DNA of 64,000 nucleotides from Pelobates cultripes (GCA_933207985.1 OW240915.1:261120265-261184264); one strand, 5' to 3'; counted from the stretch's first letter, positions 44,477-56,930 are shown. The notes: generated from the letters alone by a model not told the origin. Made by a program: numbers and translations.

Positions 44477-44630
44477 TTAAAGGTCACTATCAGCACCAAA
44501 CACATTACATCTATGTGTAGTATTTTCTCTTACAATGGAAACCATTTGTAAAGCATGACAATGTCTATATTTGGTTGAGAACACGCTTCTAGTGGCTTTT
44601 AGACAAACAACTACTAGAGTGTGTCTCTGG
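44477..44630. mobile_element. TTAA MITE fragment
   Basis: TTAAAGGTCACTATCAGCAC at the left and a CTAGTGGCTTTTAGAC...ACTACTAG foldback; right end lost. Confidence 0.55.
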
Positions 44631-44874
44631 CGCAAAATCAAAATCAATGTGCAAATTAGTAGCCAGTGTTAACATACAAAAGTGCAAGAGTAAACATATA
44701 AAGGATAAAACCACTTGCATTATATTGAGGAAAAAAAGAGAGAAAAAATACAGGAACCCTTATAATGTAGTATTTAATACAACAAAATATAAAAACAAAA
44801 GCTAAAAGCTAACAAGTAAATTGCACAAAAGAAATTGTGCTAAAACCACTTTTACCCTATGGGGCCACTTATTC

Positions 44875-44985
44875 AGGGGCGTCTTTTCCCATGGGCACAC
44901 TGGGCAGTTGCACGGGGGCCCCACAGGCATTGGGGGGCCCAACGGGCTGCAAAGCATTCCCAGCCGACAGGGGAGATCCTTAGGA
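44875..44985 (+). mobile_element. hAT-like left end, solitary
   Basis: CAGGGGCGTCTTTTCCCATG, GGCACACTGGGCAGTTGCAC, GGGGGCCCCACAGGCATTGG: a typical GC-rich hAT terminus. The matching right end was not found. Confidence 0.5.
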
Positions 44986-45345
44986 AAAGATGCAAAGCCA
45001 GCGAACCACTTATGGACAGCTGTTTCAATGTTAATGCAAGTCATCGGCATGAGGTTGGTTACTGGTTTGCTAAGTAAGGCTTGGTAGTGCTTGGGAAGCA
45101 AAATCCAAAAAGGTTATGGTGGGGAAAAATTGTGATTGAAAACCCCTTATACCTGAAGTCTGTGGATAGTTAATACAATGCTAAACAAAAATCTGTATTA
45201 ACTATCCACAGATTTGTGATTTATTTGGGAAAAGCAAGTCTTATGGCTTGACTGGTGTGCAGATTTTTGTTTAACATTGTATTAACTATCCACAGACTTC
45301 AGGTGGAAGGGGTTTTCAATCACAATTTTTTCCCCACCATAATCT
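44986..45345 (+). repeat. Dispersed repeat copy with an 80-bp foldback
   Basis: The first 80 bp matches 18940-19015 (inverted). The rest folds: 45112-45195 (TTATGGTGGGGAAAAATTGT ... AACAAAAATCTG) pairs with 45263-45345 with only a few mismatches, around a loop of about 67 bp. Confidence 0.75.
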
Positions 45346-45353
45346 GTTTGGTT

Positions 45354-45354
<1 letters not shown>

Positions 45355-45384
<30 letters not shown>
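45355..45384. repeat. (AT)n(AC)n microsatellite
   Basis: TATATATA run passing into ACACAC. Confidence 0.9.
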
Positions 45385-45385
<1 letters not shown>

Positions 45386-46386
45386 ATGAAAAACCCAAAC
45401 AAAAAACAAACAGCTATGTATGGGTGTAAAAAAAAATACCTTAATCCATACACAAAAATCAGCCATATCAAAAAAGGAAGTCAAGAAGAAAATGAAAGAC
45501 AAAAGCAAATAAGCTTCACAGCAATATATATGGTAAATAAAATGTAAAAATAATTATACTAAGGCAATATATATTTATCTCTAGATTTCCAAGCTAATCT
45601 AGAGCGGAAATAGGTAAAATAAAAAAATTAAAAATGTATGTACATCGATATCTAAGACAAATTAAAATCAAGATGAACATCTCATATCTAAAATAAACAA
45701 GGAAGAAAGAACAAACAAATTAATACATAAAACAAGTGTTTCCAATTCATTGTTTAAACCATTAAAACCCAATGTTTTTTAAATTAAAAATCATTGTTTC
45801 TTTCTTAGTAAGAGCCAGAGATATATCCCCGCACATCTAATGTTACTCCACTATATCAATGACATACAAATAAAATTATTAAAGTTAAAAACTCTACAAT
45901 GTTGACTGTATGAGGACACTACGTTTAAGTCTTTTCTTTCTACTCCCATAATAACGTTCTGCTTGTCTTTTGTACAATGTTCTAGCTGCTCTTCCCACAT
46001 TCTGTATCCCACAGCCATATTGAACTAAATAAATGAGATTTTAACTTTTACAATTAATAAAATGTTTAATACTCTTTAGTTATAAAGCTTTCAAACTCTA
46101 TATTCTTCCTTTTTTTGATAACGGCATGTGGATGGAGCAATGTCCATATTCAAAAATACCAACTAATTTACCCAAATGTCAATAAAACTATTCAATTCAT
46201 TATTTTTCTTCTTCTTAGGTAGGGCACATGGGGCCATTAAAAAAAAAAACTTTTTTTTTTTTTTTAAAACTCTAATTGGTTTTGTTTGTATAATATTGTT
46301 TTAAAAAGGATCATGTTCCATCATCAAGGAACAATATAGGCCAATATTTTTCCATTGCTTTCTTGATTTGATGTGTTCTTCATTAT
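45385..46386. other. Unassigned AT-rich stretch
   Basis: Nothing recognised apart from A- and T-runs (46240-46266). Confidence 0.35.
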
Positions 46387-46466
46387 ATTTATTATTATTA
46401 TTTATAAAATATTTTACCAGGAAAGATACATTGAGATTTCTCTAGTTTTCAAGTATCTCCTGGGCT
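46387..46466 (-). mobile_element. LINE 3' tail
   Basis: On the minus strand CTCAATGTATCTTTCCTGGT then AAAATATTTTATAAATAATA and ATAATA repeats, the form of an L2-group 3' end. No coding part. Confidence 0.45.
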
Positions 46467-46499
46467 AAAGCATATTTATTATTCATTTCCTAACTGTTT

Positions 46500-47110
46500 T
46501 TTTTTCTTTTTTATCTTTTTTTTGCATTAATACTTTTTCTTTTTTTTATTAGGGCCATTTCATTCATCATCCTCTCTGACAAATTTTGAGAATAATTTTT
46601 CTTAATCAGTTTCCCCTCTAAAATCTTAGATTGATTGTTAAAATCTTCCTGTTTAGAACCATTGAATTTTATTCTGATGAATTGATTTTTTTGGGGGTAT
46701 TGGTTAACGTAGATTTTCAAAAAGTCTCACTTTCTATGTTAAAATCTTTCTATAAAAAAAGTTATATCTAAAAAATCAATAATATTGTCTTTCTAAGAAG
46801 AAAATTTCAACCCATATGTATACTTCTTCATAAGGGATAGAAACTCTTCCAATTTCTCTTTTGTCTCCCCTCCACATCATGAGGACATCATCAATGTACA
46901 TTTCACCATAGCACAAGATTATGGGAGTAGATGTCATTATTCCAGATGTTTTGGCTTCACAGTCTGCCGCAGATATTTTGGCATAATAAAACATGTGCCC
47001 ATGGCTGTGCCACATTTATGGAGAAAGTACTTCCCCTCGAATCAGAAATAATTATGGGTCAAGATGAATTAAATACAGTCCAATATCAATGGGGCCTGAT
47101 GAGAGTTCAT
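46500..47110 (-). pseudogene. Penelope-like reverse transcriptase fragment
   Basis: Minus-strand motifs in order: CGTAMGTCF (about 47020-46993), MYIDDVLMMWRGDKREIG (about 46895-46842, catalytic YIDD intact), then after frameshifts QFIRIKFNGSKQEDFNNQSK and ILEGKLIKKNYSQNLSERMM (about 46690-46570). The order fits a Penelope-like reverse transcriptase from motif B onward to its C-terminal part. Frames shift several times. No endonuclease domain is seen. Confidence 0.75.
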
Positions 47111-50100
47111 ATCTGGATCTTGATGAAGAACTTCTTCCACTGCTGATAAGCATTTAAAATGGTCAATGACTGTATATAAAGAAGAAACAATCATGGTGAG
47201 CCACATCCTAATGTGCCAAATGCGGAAGTGGCCTGGATTATCCAGGAGGTGGAGAAATCAATTACTGCCAATTAGAAAAGGTATAAAGAGTAGGAGGGTC
47301 AAAGGAAGAACCACAGCTCTCACTGAGCAAATTTCAAGTGAATTTCAAGCAAATTTCGTTCTATCCAGGCTACTCAGGACATTCGAACTGCTTACTGACT
47401 TACTAAATGCACATTTTCAGTGAGTTTACTGTATATGCAAAATAGGAGATCCTGGATGTACGATCTAGAGTAATCAAGAGATAAGCTGTCCCTTTGTAGT
47501 AAAGTGATGTTAGTGCAATTTGTTTTGTGCAAATAATTTTTTGATTTTATATTTTATTGTAGTAAATACTACACTATTAATATTCCTGTATTTCTTTTCT
47601 CCTTTTTTTCCATATATGTATAATGCCAGTGGCTTTAACGTTAAGGTTAATACATTATATGCTTACACTTGCACTTTAGTATGTTAAAACTGGTTAGTAA
47701 TTTGCACATTACGTTGATTTTGCGCCAGTGACATTTTTGGAACTTAGAATTGAAAAAGGCAATTCCGTCTACTTGGCAGCACTTCATTTTAATCACTTTT
47801 TATATTATTACATTTGATCAAGTTTGTATTTAGTGTTTTTAAAAAAAAAAAAAAATTTTTTTACTAGAGGCACTTTCTTTTTAAGATCTTCGTTTTTGAA
47901 GATCTTCACATTCAGCTTGATTATTCACGGCATTAAGTCACTGACCACATCCACTTTTTCTCATCGAGAAGTATTGGATTCAGTGTTTTTATATGAATCA
48001 TGTGATTGGTGTAACATGGCGATAGCCAGGTATCTGCAATACTATGAGAAATGTCTGATTGCACCAGAGATCTCACAAATCGGTTTCCCTGAAGAGAATG
48101 TGAAGGGTCACAAAGAAGCTAGCAAGATTTTAATGGAGCCATCAAAAATCTAATGATTTCAACACGTCAGAAGACTTAAAATGAGTTTGAAACAATTTTC
48201 TAACAAATAACTAATAATGCAAAACTTTTAACACATGAGCCGAACGAACACAAAAGACCCCTTGAGTTAACAACTTGCGCAAGAAGTCATCAGTTCTCAA
48301 TTTGTACAGTAGCTGAAATTTGTATTTAAAGGTTCTTCAAAGAAACATGTAACACTGCAACGCCCATATGAAACACAATAGTTTAATGCTAAATCTGTTA
48401 CATATTGACATCATCGATGCTCGGCAGTCCAAAACTTTTGACCTGCGATGCAAAAGAAAAAATTAGGAAGGCACCAATTATTTATTAATTTATTTTGTTT
48501 CTAACCTTAATGTGAAATCACATTATCTTCCATGTTATGGAAGATAATATTTTCTGCCTGCAGAGGCAATAATGGCTAAAAAAAAATGGATTGTGATTGC
48601 TTTCATAACTATTTTGTGATACCGGCTGAAAATCAGAAATTGTTATTGATTGGTGGCCAATGATGGATTGTAATGCAGTCCTTTCTATGTTAGCACTATC
48701 AAAATAGTGTTAGGGTTAACTTTTATAAGTAAAAAAAAAAAAAAAAAATAGATGTTATTGAAAGACATAAAACACAAGGCTGGCTCCCATATTACAATTT
48801 ATTCTCAAATTATGGAATGAACCGTGTGTATATAGAGATTTCAGCCATAGTTTGCAAGTATGAATAGATGTGCGCTTTGTACATTTTTAAGCATGGCTCC
48901 TGTTGCACATGAATACAACAGATCTAAGTGCTGATTGTGTGACTGCCATTAAACCTACAGCTGGCTCAAATGCATCATTACTTTTTTCACTACTGAAGTT
49001 CGTTGTACAACACACAGAAAACTAAAGGTAGCTTCATAAAGCAAATCCCCATCTAAAGGATCCTCAAAAACATAAACAAAAGTATGTGTCAGTAATAATA
49101 GATGACAGCAGTAGTTTAAGTGGCATTACGATCTTGAATTTAGACACAAACCAAAAGATCACTAATAGTGTGTTTTGTTACATACCTGCACCCCGCTCCT
49201 CATTCCTGATGTTTCGATAGTACTTAATGGGGTGAAGGATTCAGGAATTGTTAGTTTCAGAGCCGTAATTTTTCCTCTTTAAGTTTTGATAGTTTTACAA
49301 AATGTTAACACTAATGCAGTTTCGAAACACATCCCTACTGTGTCTCAAACATGGCTACTAAAAACAAAGTCAACCAAAGGGCTTCAGGTTTTTCAAACCA
49401 TAAACTAGCCCCTAGAAAATATGATACCATTTATAGGCACATCTGAAATATATAAGCTGCACATATCACCATGAAGGAGTAAGAAAAGCAAATGCCCTAC
49501 AAGAATATCAAATAAACGCTTCAGATGAGTCAAAATTTTAATGGCTAAAATAAAACACATATACGACAATTGTGTAAAAGGATGGACTGAATTTAAACTA
49601 GTGCATGGTGGAATAATCTGGTTCGTCTGGATCGATGAATTCAAAATACATAACAAATTGTTTTGTGCAGTTTGGGATTCGTCCATGTGGTGTTTTGGTT
49701 CGGAAAAATTTCATCCATTCAATTGTTTTTGGAAAAACAATTCAGATAAGTCAAAAGGGCATTAAAATGGTCAATCTGTGAACTGCAAAATATAAACATT
49801 TAGTGGCTGTTCCCTAACCATCAGTCATCTTATTGATATCAATCACTCTTTTTGTTGGCACCACAGATGGAAAACCAAATCACAAAATAAAGAAATCGTC
49901 TTAGTCCCGTATCCATTTTGTTTGGTTGATGATTCATCCACATAGCGTTTCAGAGTTTGGAATTTCGGACAAATCGACAATCAACCAAAATCCAGGTGAA
50001 TTGCAATTTGTTTGAAATAGAATGCACAAGTCTACCAAACATTCTATGTCCTAACTAAACATATTACCTTGATACTGTAATTGCACTGTTGGTTTTTCAA

Positions 50101-50789
50101 GGACTAATGGATTTAGGAGTTTAATTTAATACGTCATACTGATCAAATGTTTGTTTGACTAATAAATGCAATTGTAGCTTTTTATGTTAACAGCATTTCA
50201 TATATAGGCAGGTCAGTGACCTTCTCAAATTCCACCAACGAAAGATGACAAGAAAATAGAGGAATTGTCACATTGGTCAAAAGTAATTTGTATGATTGCA
50301 TAGAACATTCCTTAAGTGTTTTCCCCATCTAGGCACTAAACATACCATTTGCCACACAGATAGAGAGAATGGCTGCTAATTTGATGTTTTTAGCAAATTA
50401 TTTTTGATTCTGCTCACGGAGCCAACTTGTTATCAGTCAATATCAGACTTCCGTGGTGGTGATGAATAAATTGAGAGGTACTCTTTACAGAAACATGTTA
50501 AATGAATAAAGGGAAAACAAAATGTTCTGTTCTGAAAAGCAGAATGTGTAAAACTACACCACTTCAAAACTTATTGAAATAGCAGATACCTGAACTGCCT
50601 GTTTACTAAAACAGAGCTTAAACAAACTGCAGCTGTGAATTGTGCATACTAAGAAACTACTACTGATGTGCAACAGTTATTTGTTCAAAAGTGGAAAACA
50701 CAGGCACTGTGACCTACATATCTCAAGTTGTCAGACTGATGGGAGCCACACTTTTAGGCAATTGTTTGCAAAACAAACAAGAGTAAAAT
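47111..50789. other. Unassigned stretch, 3.7 kb
   Basis: No gene recognised. A short perfect hairpin ATTATCTTCCAT/ATGGAAGATAAT lies at about 48523-48549. Around 49600-50040 there are phrases such as GTCCATGTGGTGTTTTGGTTCGG that may belong to the dispersed CCGAA repeat. Confidence 0.35.
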
Positions 50790-50814
50790 GCACACTAAAA
50801 AACGGAAGTGGAGA

Positions 50815-50848
50815 CAATGTTTCAGCTCCTCTCTGAGCCTTTATCAAG
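50815..50848 (-). other. Hammerhead-like motif closed by a 12-bp stem
   Basis: On the minus strand: CTTGATAAAGGCTC, loop, GAGCTGAAACATTG. Outside it the perfect 12-bp inverted repeat GGAAGTGGAGAC (50804-50815) / GTCTCCACTTCC (50859-50870) closes the fold, and CTGATAA, one change from CUGAUGA, lies directly inside the stem. Best structural candidate in the series. Confidence 0.5.
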
Positions 50849-50877
50849 TTTATCAGACGTCTCCACTTCCCTGTTTC

Positions 50878-50955
50878 AACCCCTTAAGGACACATGACAT
50901 GTGTGACATGTCATGATTCCCTTTTATTCCAGAAGTCTGGTCTTTAAGGGGTTAA
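50878..50955 (+). mobile_element. 80-bp palindromic MITE, copy 2
   Basis: Differs from the 6530 copy by two substitutions in the right arm (AAGTCTGGTCTTT) and lacks the first TT. Confidence 0.88.
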
Positions 50956-51033
50956 ATAAAGACTGCCTCTTAGAAGAAACCTCAGGTGGGCCTGGATATT
51001 TCCTTTTTTTACACTTTTAGGCAATAGCAATTT

Positions 51034-51380
51034 CATACCTCCCAATTCCGGCTCCCATAGGATCAGGATGCCGATGGGGAGAGAGTGTAGAGGGGACAGA
51101 TCAGTGATGGGCCAGTAGGCGGATCTAACCAGAAATTAGGCAAATCCATCCCTTGATTGGCAGGTCAGTCTTGCTTAAATACACATCAGGCTGCCTGCCT
51201 ATCATGTTAGGTCAGCCAACTGAGGATTCCCTCCAAGCGAGTCTAATGATAATCTCAAGATGTGCTTGTTGGGGACAGTTATCTGATGTCCCCAAAAGCA
51301 GGACACCGGGGTGCAAAGTCAGGACAGGACTAAAAAAATCAGAACTGTCCTGCAAAAAATTGGGATAGCTGGGAGGCATG
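51034..51380. mobile_element. Small DNA transposon with CATACCTCCCA ends
   Basis: The left end CATACCTCCCAATTCCGGC and reverse complement of the right CATGCCTCCCAGCTATCCC are inverted repeats. The interior has TTGGGGACAGTTATCTGATG and GTCAGGACAGGACT. No transposase. Flanks (GCAATTT, GAATTCA) give no exact target duplication. Confidence 0.6.
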
Positions 51381-53510
51381 GAATTCACAGATGCCATCAT
51401 TAATTCTTTCAGGAAGTGTGGCTCGTGTCTGCCACGTGTCTAAGCCTGAGTAAATCCTAGTGTTGCAATAATATTGATACAACGTTACAATTCACAGTGT
51501 CTTGCTTTTCAACACTTTCTTTTACTGCTATATGCGCAATACGGAATTTGAAAAAACTCATAAGTAAAATAATAGGCATATCACGGAATTTATATAATGT
51601 ACACTGACCGCCATCCTATACTCTAACTTAAATGACAATTGCCTAATTCTAATTCAATTTAAATTATTTAGTTTATTGTTTTATTTTACTTACAGATGCG
51701 GTCTTTAAAAAAAAAAATACTCTTGTATTCTAGTACTGGAATTTCAAGTGCAATAAATTAAAAAAAGGCACATTAAGGTTTTTAGGTCACGTTAATGAAC
51801 AAAAAGGTCATATTTTTAATTTGTTTCTTCTTAAGGAAGACATGCATGGGTAAGCAACCATGGCAACAGACTGTCAGGATCAAGGTATAAGTAACACTCA
51901 ATACAACACAGCTCCTTTTAGACGTGTCAGGGAAGGTGCGATGGTAGCTAACAAGTGTCTAAATTGAGACTGCAGAAAAGCCCAATTAGTTGTGTCAGAA
52001 ATCCGTTCAGTTATATAATGTCATATTCGAAAGCCATAAATAGTAGATAAAAAAAATATCTCTAAGAATTTTAGGACACGTTTGCATTTTGTTTTGCACA
52101 AATTTGTATTCCTTGAATGGACTACAGATACAAAATATCAAATTGCTTATTTCTCATCAAATTACAAACGATATAGAGGAAGTGATTGTGGAAAGGGAAG
52201 TTATTGTAAGGAGATGTTTTTAAAAATACACAAGGTGCCCTGGATAATCCCCAATCTGTGGGTCCTTCACTGCTCCACCTACCTCCAGTCCTCACATAAA
52301 ATCATAGACCCCTAATTCCACTCCTTAAAACTCCATTTGCTTTTCAGAATAGCCAAAACTCCTCTCTTCAACCCCCTAACAACCATTTTTTCCTATTTTT
52401 TCTGTAATTTCAAGTCCTCCCCTTTCCTTACCCCCCATATGTTCTCATATTTTATTCAAATCAGACTTTACTATTAATATCTCACACGCCCCATTTTATT
52501 CTCACCCTTAATTTCACTCTTTCACTTTTCATCTCAGACAGGCTTCTTTTTTTGTTTTTACACTCATTATACTCTTTATCTTTCACAGCCCCTTTCTTTG
52601 TCTAATCTTTCCATCCCAAATCCTCTTTACTTCTCTGTATCCCATATGCTCTTATAGGGTCCCTATTTTATCTTTCCCATATCGTTCATGCTAACCCCCT
52701 GTTCATTGTCAGATTTCACATTTCTTATAAGACACCATCTGGGCTAACTGATTTACTTTCTCTCATCACACTTCCCTCTTATCCCAGGTATTCCAACAAA
52801 TTAATCTGGTCATCTTTCCTGTATCTTATACATCGTGTAGCCATGGTGACAAGCCTACCATAAGGTAGGGCCATTCCCTCCCTTCATATCCTGTTTTAAG
52901 TTAATGTGCAGAATGAGGGCAGAGATCCACGTAAGAGGATGTGTAACGACTTGTCTCTGGATTTGTGGATTAATGTGAGCTGTTCTTTTAGTAACACAAT
53001 ATAAACACAATATTAACAGGAAGAAAATAAAATAAAAATGAGGCTGCTGTAATACTGGACTTAAAAAGATATACTTTTGTCCTCTACAGACTACATGGGC
53101 CCAGGGAAGCTGTCCCTTTTAGCCTTGCAGTAAAGACGGCATTGTTCACAGTGGAATATAAATGTAGAGAAGATAAAGTGAACCTGTCAGTTTGAGATTG
53201 TTTACCTGTGAGTGTTTTAATGTGTATATGTGTAATATTGTTTATATATGTGTAACAGTGTGTGTACCTGTGAGCATGTGTAATAACTTATATGTATCTG
53301 AGGATGTATATGTGTACCTGTGTGTATTTGTGAGTATAATTGTGTATATGTATTCAAATAGAGTTTATTGAAATAGATTGTCAGGCATATTAAAGAGGAA
53401 CCAAAACAGAATACAGCAGTAAAGATTTAAGATTAACATATGTATTGTATATGTGTGTACAGGAAGGACGTTCAGACAATAGTCAGGCAATGAAAGAAAT
53501 TCTCCAGGCA
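51381..53510. other. Unassigned stretch with a pyrimidine-rich tract
   Basis: From about 52240 to 52840 the plus strand is strongly C/T with few G. It could be the 3' part of a LINE, but no reverse transcriptase motif is readable. The remainder is unassigned. Confidence 0.35.
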
Positions 53511-53560
53511 CTCAAGGTGTTAAAGGTGCTGGCAGTTTTAATGAATCAAAAAAAAGAGTA

Positions 53561-53595
53561 GCAACATTTCGACCTACTATGAGGTCTTTGTCAAG
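53561..53595 (-). other. Hammerhead-like core motif
   Basis: On the minus strand: CTTGACAAAGACCT, loop CATAGT, AGGTCGAAATGTTGC. GACCT/AGGTC makes a five-pair stem II; the first core box is altered. Confidence 0.4.
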
Positions 53596-53626
53596 TTTGG
53601 CCAATCAATGGTGGGGGACCTATTGT

Positions 53627-54050
53627 CTCCCCAGGTCCCCACTCATAAGCGGATCCACGAGCGGCGGGTCAGTGCCCTAAATGACAATAAGGGGCTCCTC
53701 ACTGTTTAGTAAATTTAATCTCCCTTATACTAATATGGGGGACTTATTGACCCTCATAGAATGACGGGGGGCATGAGGGAGTGAGGAAGTAGCGGGGGAG
53801 CACTGCTCCCTGCTGCTTCTATTTTCACATATTACAAGGAGGGAGCCGCGAGCTGGTAGCTCCCCCCTTGTAATAAACTAAACAAACTGAAACTAAAAGG
53901 TAATGCAATCGGTATTTGCCCTTTTGTTTCGTATATAATTCGTATGTAGGACTTTCGTTTATGTTATAGTAAACGAATACGAAAAAGTAAAAAAATTTGG
54001 ACGAAATCGTATTCGTCCTAAAATGAATGCACATGTCTACTTGTTACATC
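53627..54050. repeat. Dispersed repeat, relative of 28786-29239
   Basis: TTTAATCTCCCTTATACTAA, ACAAGGAGGGAGCCGCGAG and AATAAACTAAACAAACTG match the earlier copy. It ends in GAATGCACATGTCTAC, the phrase seen near 16470. Confidence 0.55.
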
Positions 54051-54119
54051 ATCACCTGATCACCTAACCTAGGTGTGAGCCGAGGGGAACTCTCTTAAAT
54101 AGCCCGGGTGATGCTGCCC

Positions 54120-56209
54120 AAGATAGCCGTCAAAAGTGAGGAATAATGATTGGGCATATGTGTAACAGTGTGTGCCTTTGCATTTGTAACAGTGCTTGTA
54201 TATATGTAACTGTGTGAGTGTGAGTAAGATTGTGTACGTCATTGTTTGCCAGTTTAATGTATACATTGTTTGCACTTTAATACATATGGGCTTTTGCGTG
54301 TTTGTGTTTCTTCTGTATTACACAGCCATGTTACATTGCTGCTTCCCACCCAATGTGTGCCCATTACAGATTAATAAGTGTGCAGAGGTTCATAAGAATG
54401 CCCCCTTCTATTTCATTAGAGATTTTGCCTTTTAGCAAGGCGAATTGTCAATGTAGGACTCATCTCAGAGGTCTGCCTTGATGGGGCATGTGAGGTTACA
54501 TATTAATGGTCATTAGACTAATACTAAAAACCTCTTGTAATTTAAATAAGCACAGGTAACCATTTTTGTTTGTTTTGTACTCTCTATTTTTTTTATATAA
54601 ATTTTTGGGCATTAGTCTGGGTGAAAGTAAAATGTGGGAGGGGTTATAAAATATATATTTAGGCAACGCCCCTGTCTACAGACAGCCATTCAATACTCAA
54701 TCCAATGAAAGGTTTTCCTACCTATTTGAAACAATAAACTGGTTGAAAGTTCACATTAAGCTCTCATTAAGATTAATGGAGGGAGATCAATAATATTACT
54801 TGCAGTAGGTTGATAACACACGATTCTCTCTGCAGAGTCTATTTAATGCCGCAGAACATAAAGGCCGGGCTGAATGCAGAAAGACATCTAAAGCTAAATT
54901 AGCAAGATGTTCTTGCAGTGAATACTTTTAATGAGAAGGTCATCTTGTTGCTTATCTTGTATTGCTGCTGAATGTATTACCATAGTAAAAATAAAAAAAT
55001 AAAATAATCAGAAACACTCTAAATTAATAGGTTACCGAATGTACATTACTGTAATAATTGCAAAGCCATTGCTTTAAATAAAAATGATTGTACAGTTACA
55101 CATTACTGTATCCAATCATTACTAATTCTTAGTGGGCATTAGAAATGTTTTACTTAGACCTCGCTATACGACATAGAAAGCTCTCAGCAGCCAAGGGCAG
55201 ACAGTCAACATTTTGACTAGGGGACAAATCTCAGTGGCCCAGATATCAAGCCATCAGTAGCCCTGACACATCAATTGCTTATTCAGGCAAGGCTGCAAAA
55301 CCCACTTGGCCAGGACGAGTTATGGAGCTGAAAGATCTGGCTGCCGAGGAACCTCTGGGAATATGTAGCTGTCAATTAAAATTCTGCTGTCTTTATTATG
55401 TGACATGACTTCAAGAGAAAGAATGGTGATTGACAACTGTGTCTCTCAATACACTATGCTATGAGAAGTAACGTAAAGTCCATTATGCTGGTCAAACTGC
55501 CTGGCCAAATTAATCCGCATAAAAAGAATTATATTTTGTAGGTTTTATAGTGAGTACTAAGTACATTTTCTCAAACTCACTGTGACCTATTGAAAAAATT
55601 CAGCTGAAAATTATATTGTCATTTACTTTGGTGTCCATGATGGAAACATACCCCGAAGTGTGTCTATTTAGGAGGGACAGTCTCTATTTTGACCCAAATC
55701 CCTCTACCTCTATTTTCAATCCTAATGTTCCTCTTTTGTGGGAGCTCAGTATTTATGATGTGTTTGAATGTATATCAGAATTCCACAGCAATAATATTCT
55801 CAGTAATGTGTTTTTAAATGACAATGAATGTGTTTAGAAATCAGTCTGTGTAAATAGGACACATTGTTCGTTTTCTAAATTGCATTTTAGTTTAATTAAT
55901 TGTTATTAGTACGTCACCTTAATTAATTTTCTCAGAACAGGTCCGCCCCTGGCCACAGCCCCACTCACACCCTTAAAATTAAAGTGTCCATCTATGTCCA
56001 TTTCAAATCTTGGCAGGTATGTGGAAAGCCTGATAACATTTAGTTGCCAGTACCTATGAAAAAACCATAAGGTGAATTCTATGACCAGAGCTATTGCTAT
56101 GCAAGATCTCACAGTCAGAGTGTCCAGCTCGCATTCATGGTAGGTAAATACACAGGCACACGGCATGCAGAGTCACATCAGATGCTTTATTATGAAAGGG
56201 TAAAAAGCA
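54120..56209. other. Largely repeat-free stretch
   Basis: GT-rich phrases up to about 54300, then non-repetitive AT-rich sequence. 54720-55130 shows no repeat and is the best place to look for conserved non-coding sequence, which I cannot test here. No coding exon recognised. Confidence 0.35.
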
Positions 56210-56244
56210 GCAATGTTTTGTTTCCTGACAGAATCTTTTCAAGG
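56210..56244 (-). other. Hammerhead-like motif, decayed
   Basis: On the minus strand: CTTGAAAAGATTCTG, TCAGGAAACAAAACATTGC. A TTCTG/CAGGAA stem and GAAAC are present; the first box is degenerate. Confidence 0.3.
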
Positions 56245-56439
56245 TCAAGAAAAGTAAAGAAATAGGTTTGTTTATTTAATACCTAGAGCTTGCCATCGGG
56301 CTCCAAGGATGACTTCCCACCTCATCTAAACACTTGTGGGGCAAAGTTGACACTGCTCAATCTGATACCTTGATCATAATAAATATTCTCCTCTGCTGCT
56401 TCTATAGACTTTCCTATTCAATGTCAAACGGCAAACACT

Positions 56440-56930
56440 AACCTTAAAGTGCTCAACAACTCCACTGCTCACTACATTTCCTCTTTATTAATCACATATC
56501 CCCCTTCTCATTTCCTTTGCTCTGCGAGTGACCTTTTCCTGATATCTGCCACCTCCTGCTCTGCCAGCTCACATCTGCAGTATCTTTCAAGGGCTGCCCC
56601 ATTCCAATGGAATTCTATACCCTGTGCCATCAGACTTTCTCCTAGCCCCCAGTCCTCTAAGAAGTCATTGTAAACACCCCATGTTCCAAGGTGATGCTCC
56701 ACTCAATATAATTGTCCTTCTTAGTTCCCTTGTTTTTACAGCCTAACTCACTCTCTCGACTTTCAGTGGTTGGTTCTTCCAAACTCCACTTTTACCAGCT
56801 TAAATCAGCCACAGGTATCTTCCCCTCTGACATGCTATTATTTCACTTGTATGTCCTCATAGATTGTAAGCACGTTCTTCTTTACCTCTTGGTAATATTT
56901 TATATAACAATTATTTATGAAATAATATGA
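56440..56930 (+). pseudogene. L2-type LINE, 3' coding end
   Basis: The plus-strand frame from 56449 reads HYISSLLITYPPSHFLCSAS, then YLSRAAPFQWNSIPCAIRLS and PSPQSSKKSL, the pattern of the L2 reverse transcriptase C-terminus (compare RAALFLWNSLPS at 20690-21785). Frameshifts follow, and then CTCATAGATTGTAAGCACG, typical of the 3' untranslated part. Confidence 0.65.

Larger units (their letters stand above)
50790..51010 (-). repeat. Dispersed repeat with hammerhead-like core, split by an 80-bp MITE
   Basis: It shares ATGCACA(CA)CTAAAAA and, on the minus strand, TATCCAGGCCCACCTGAGGT then TTCTTCTAAGAGGCAGTC with 57825-58000. The 80-bp MITE at 50878 interrupts it. Confidence 0.55.
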
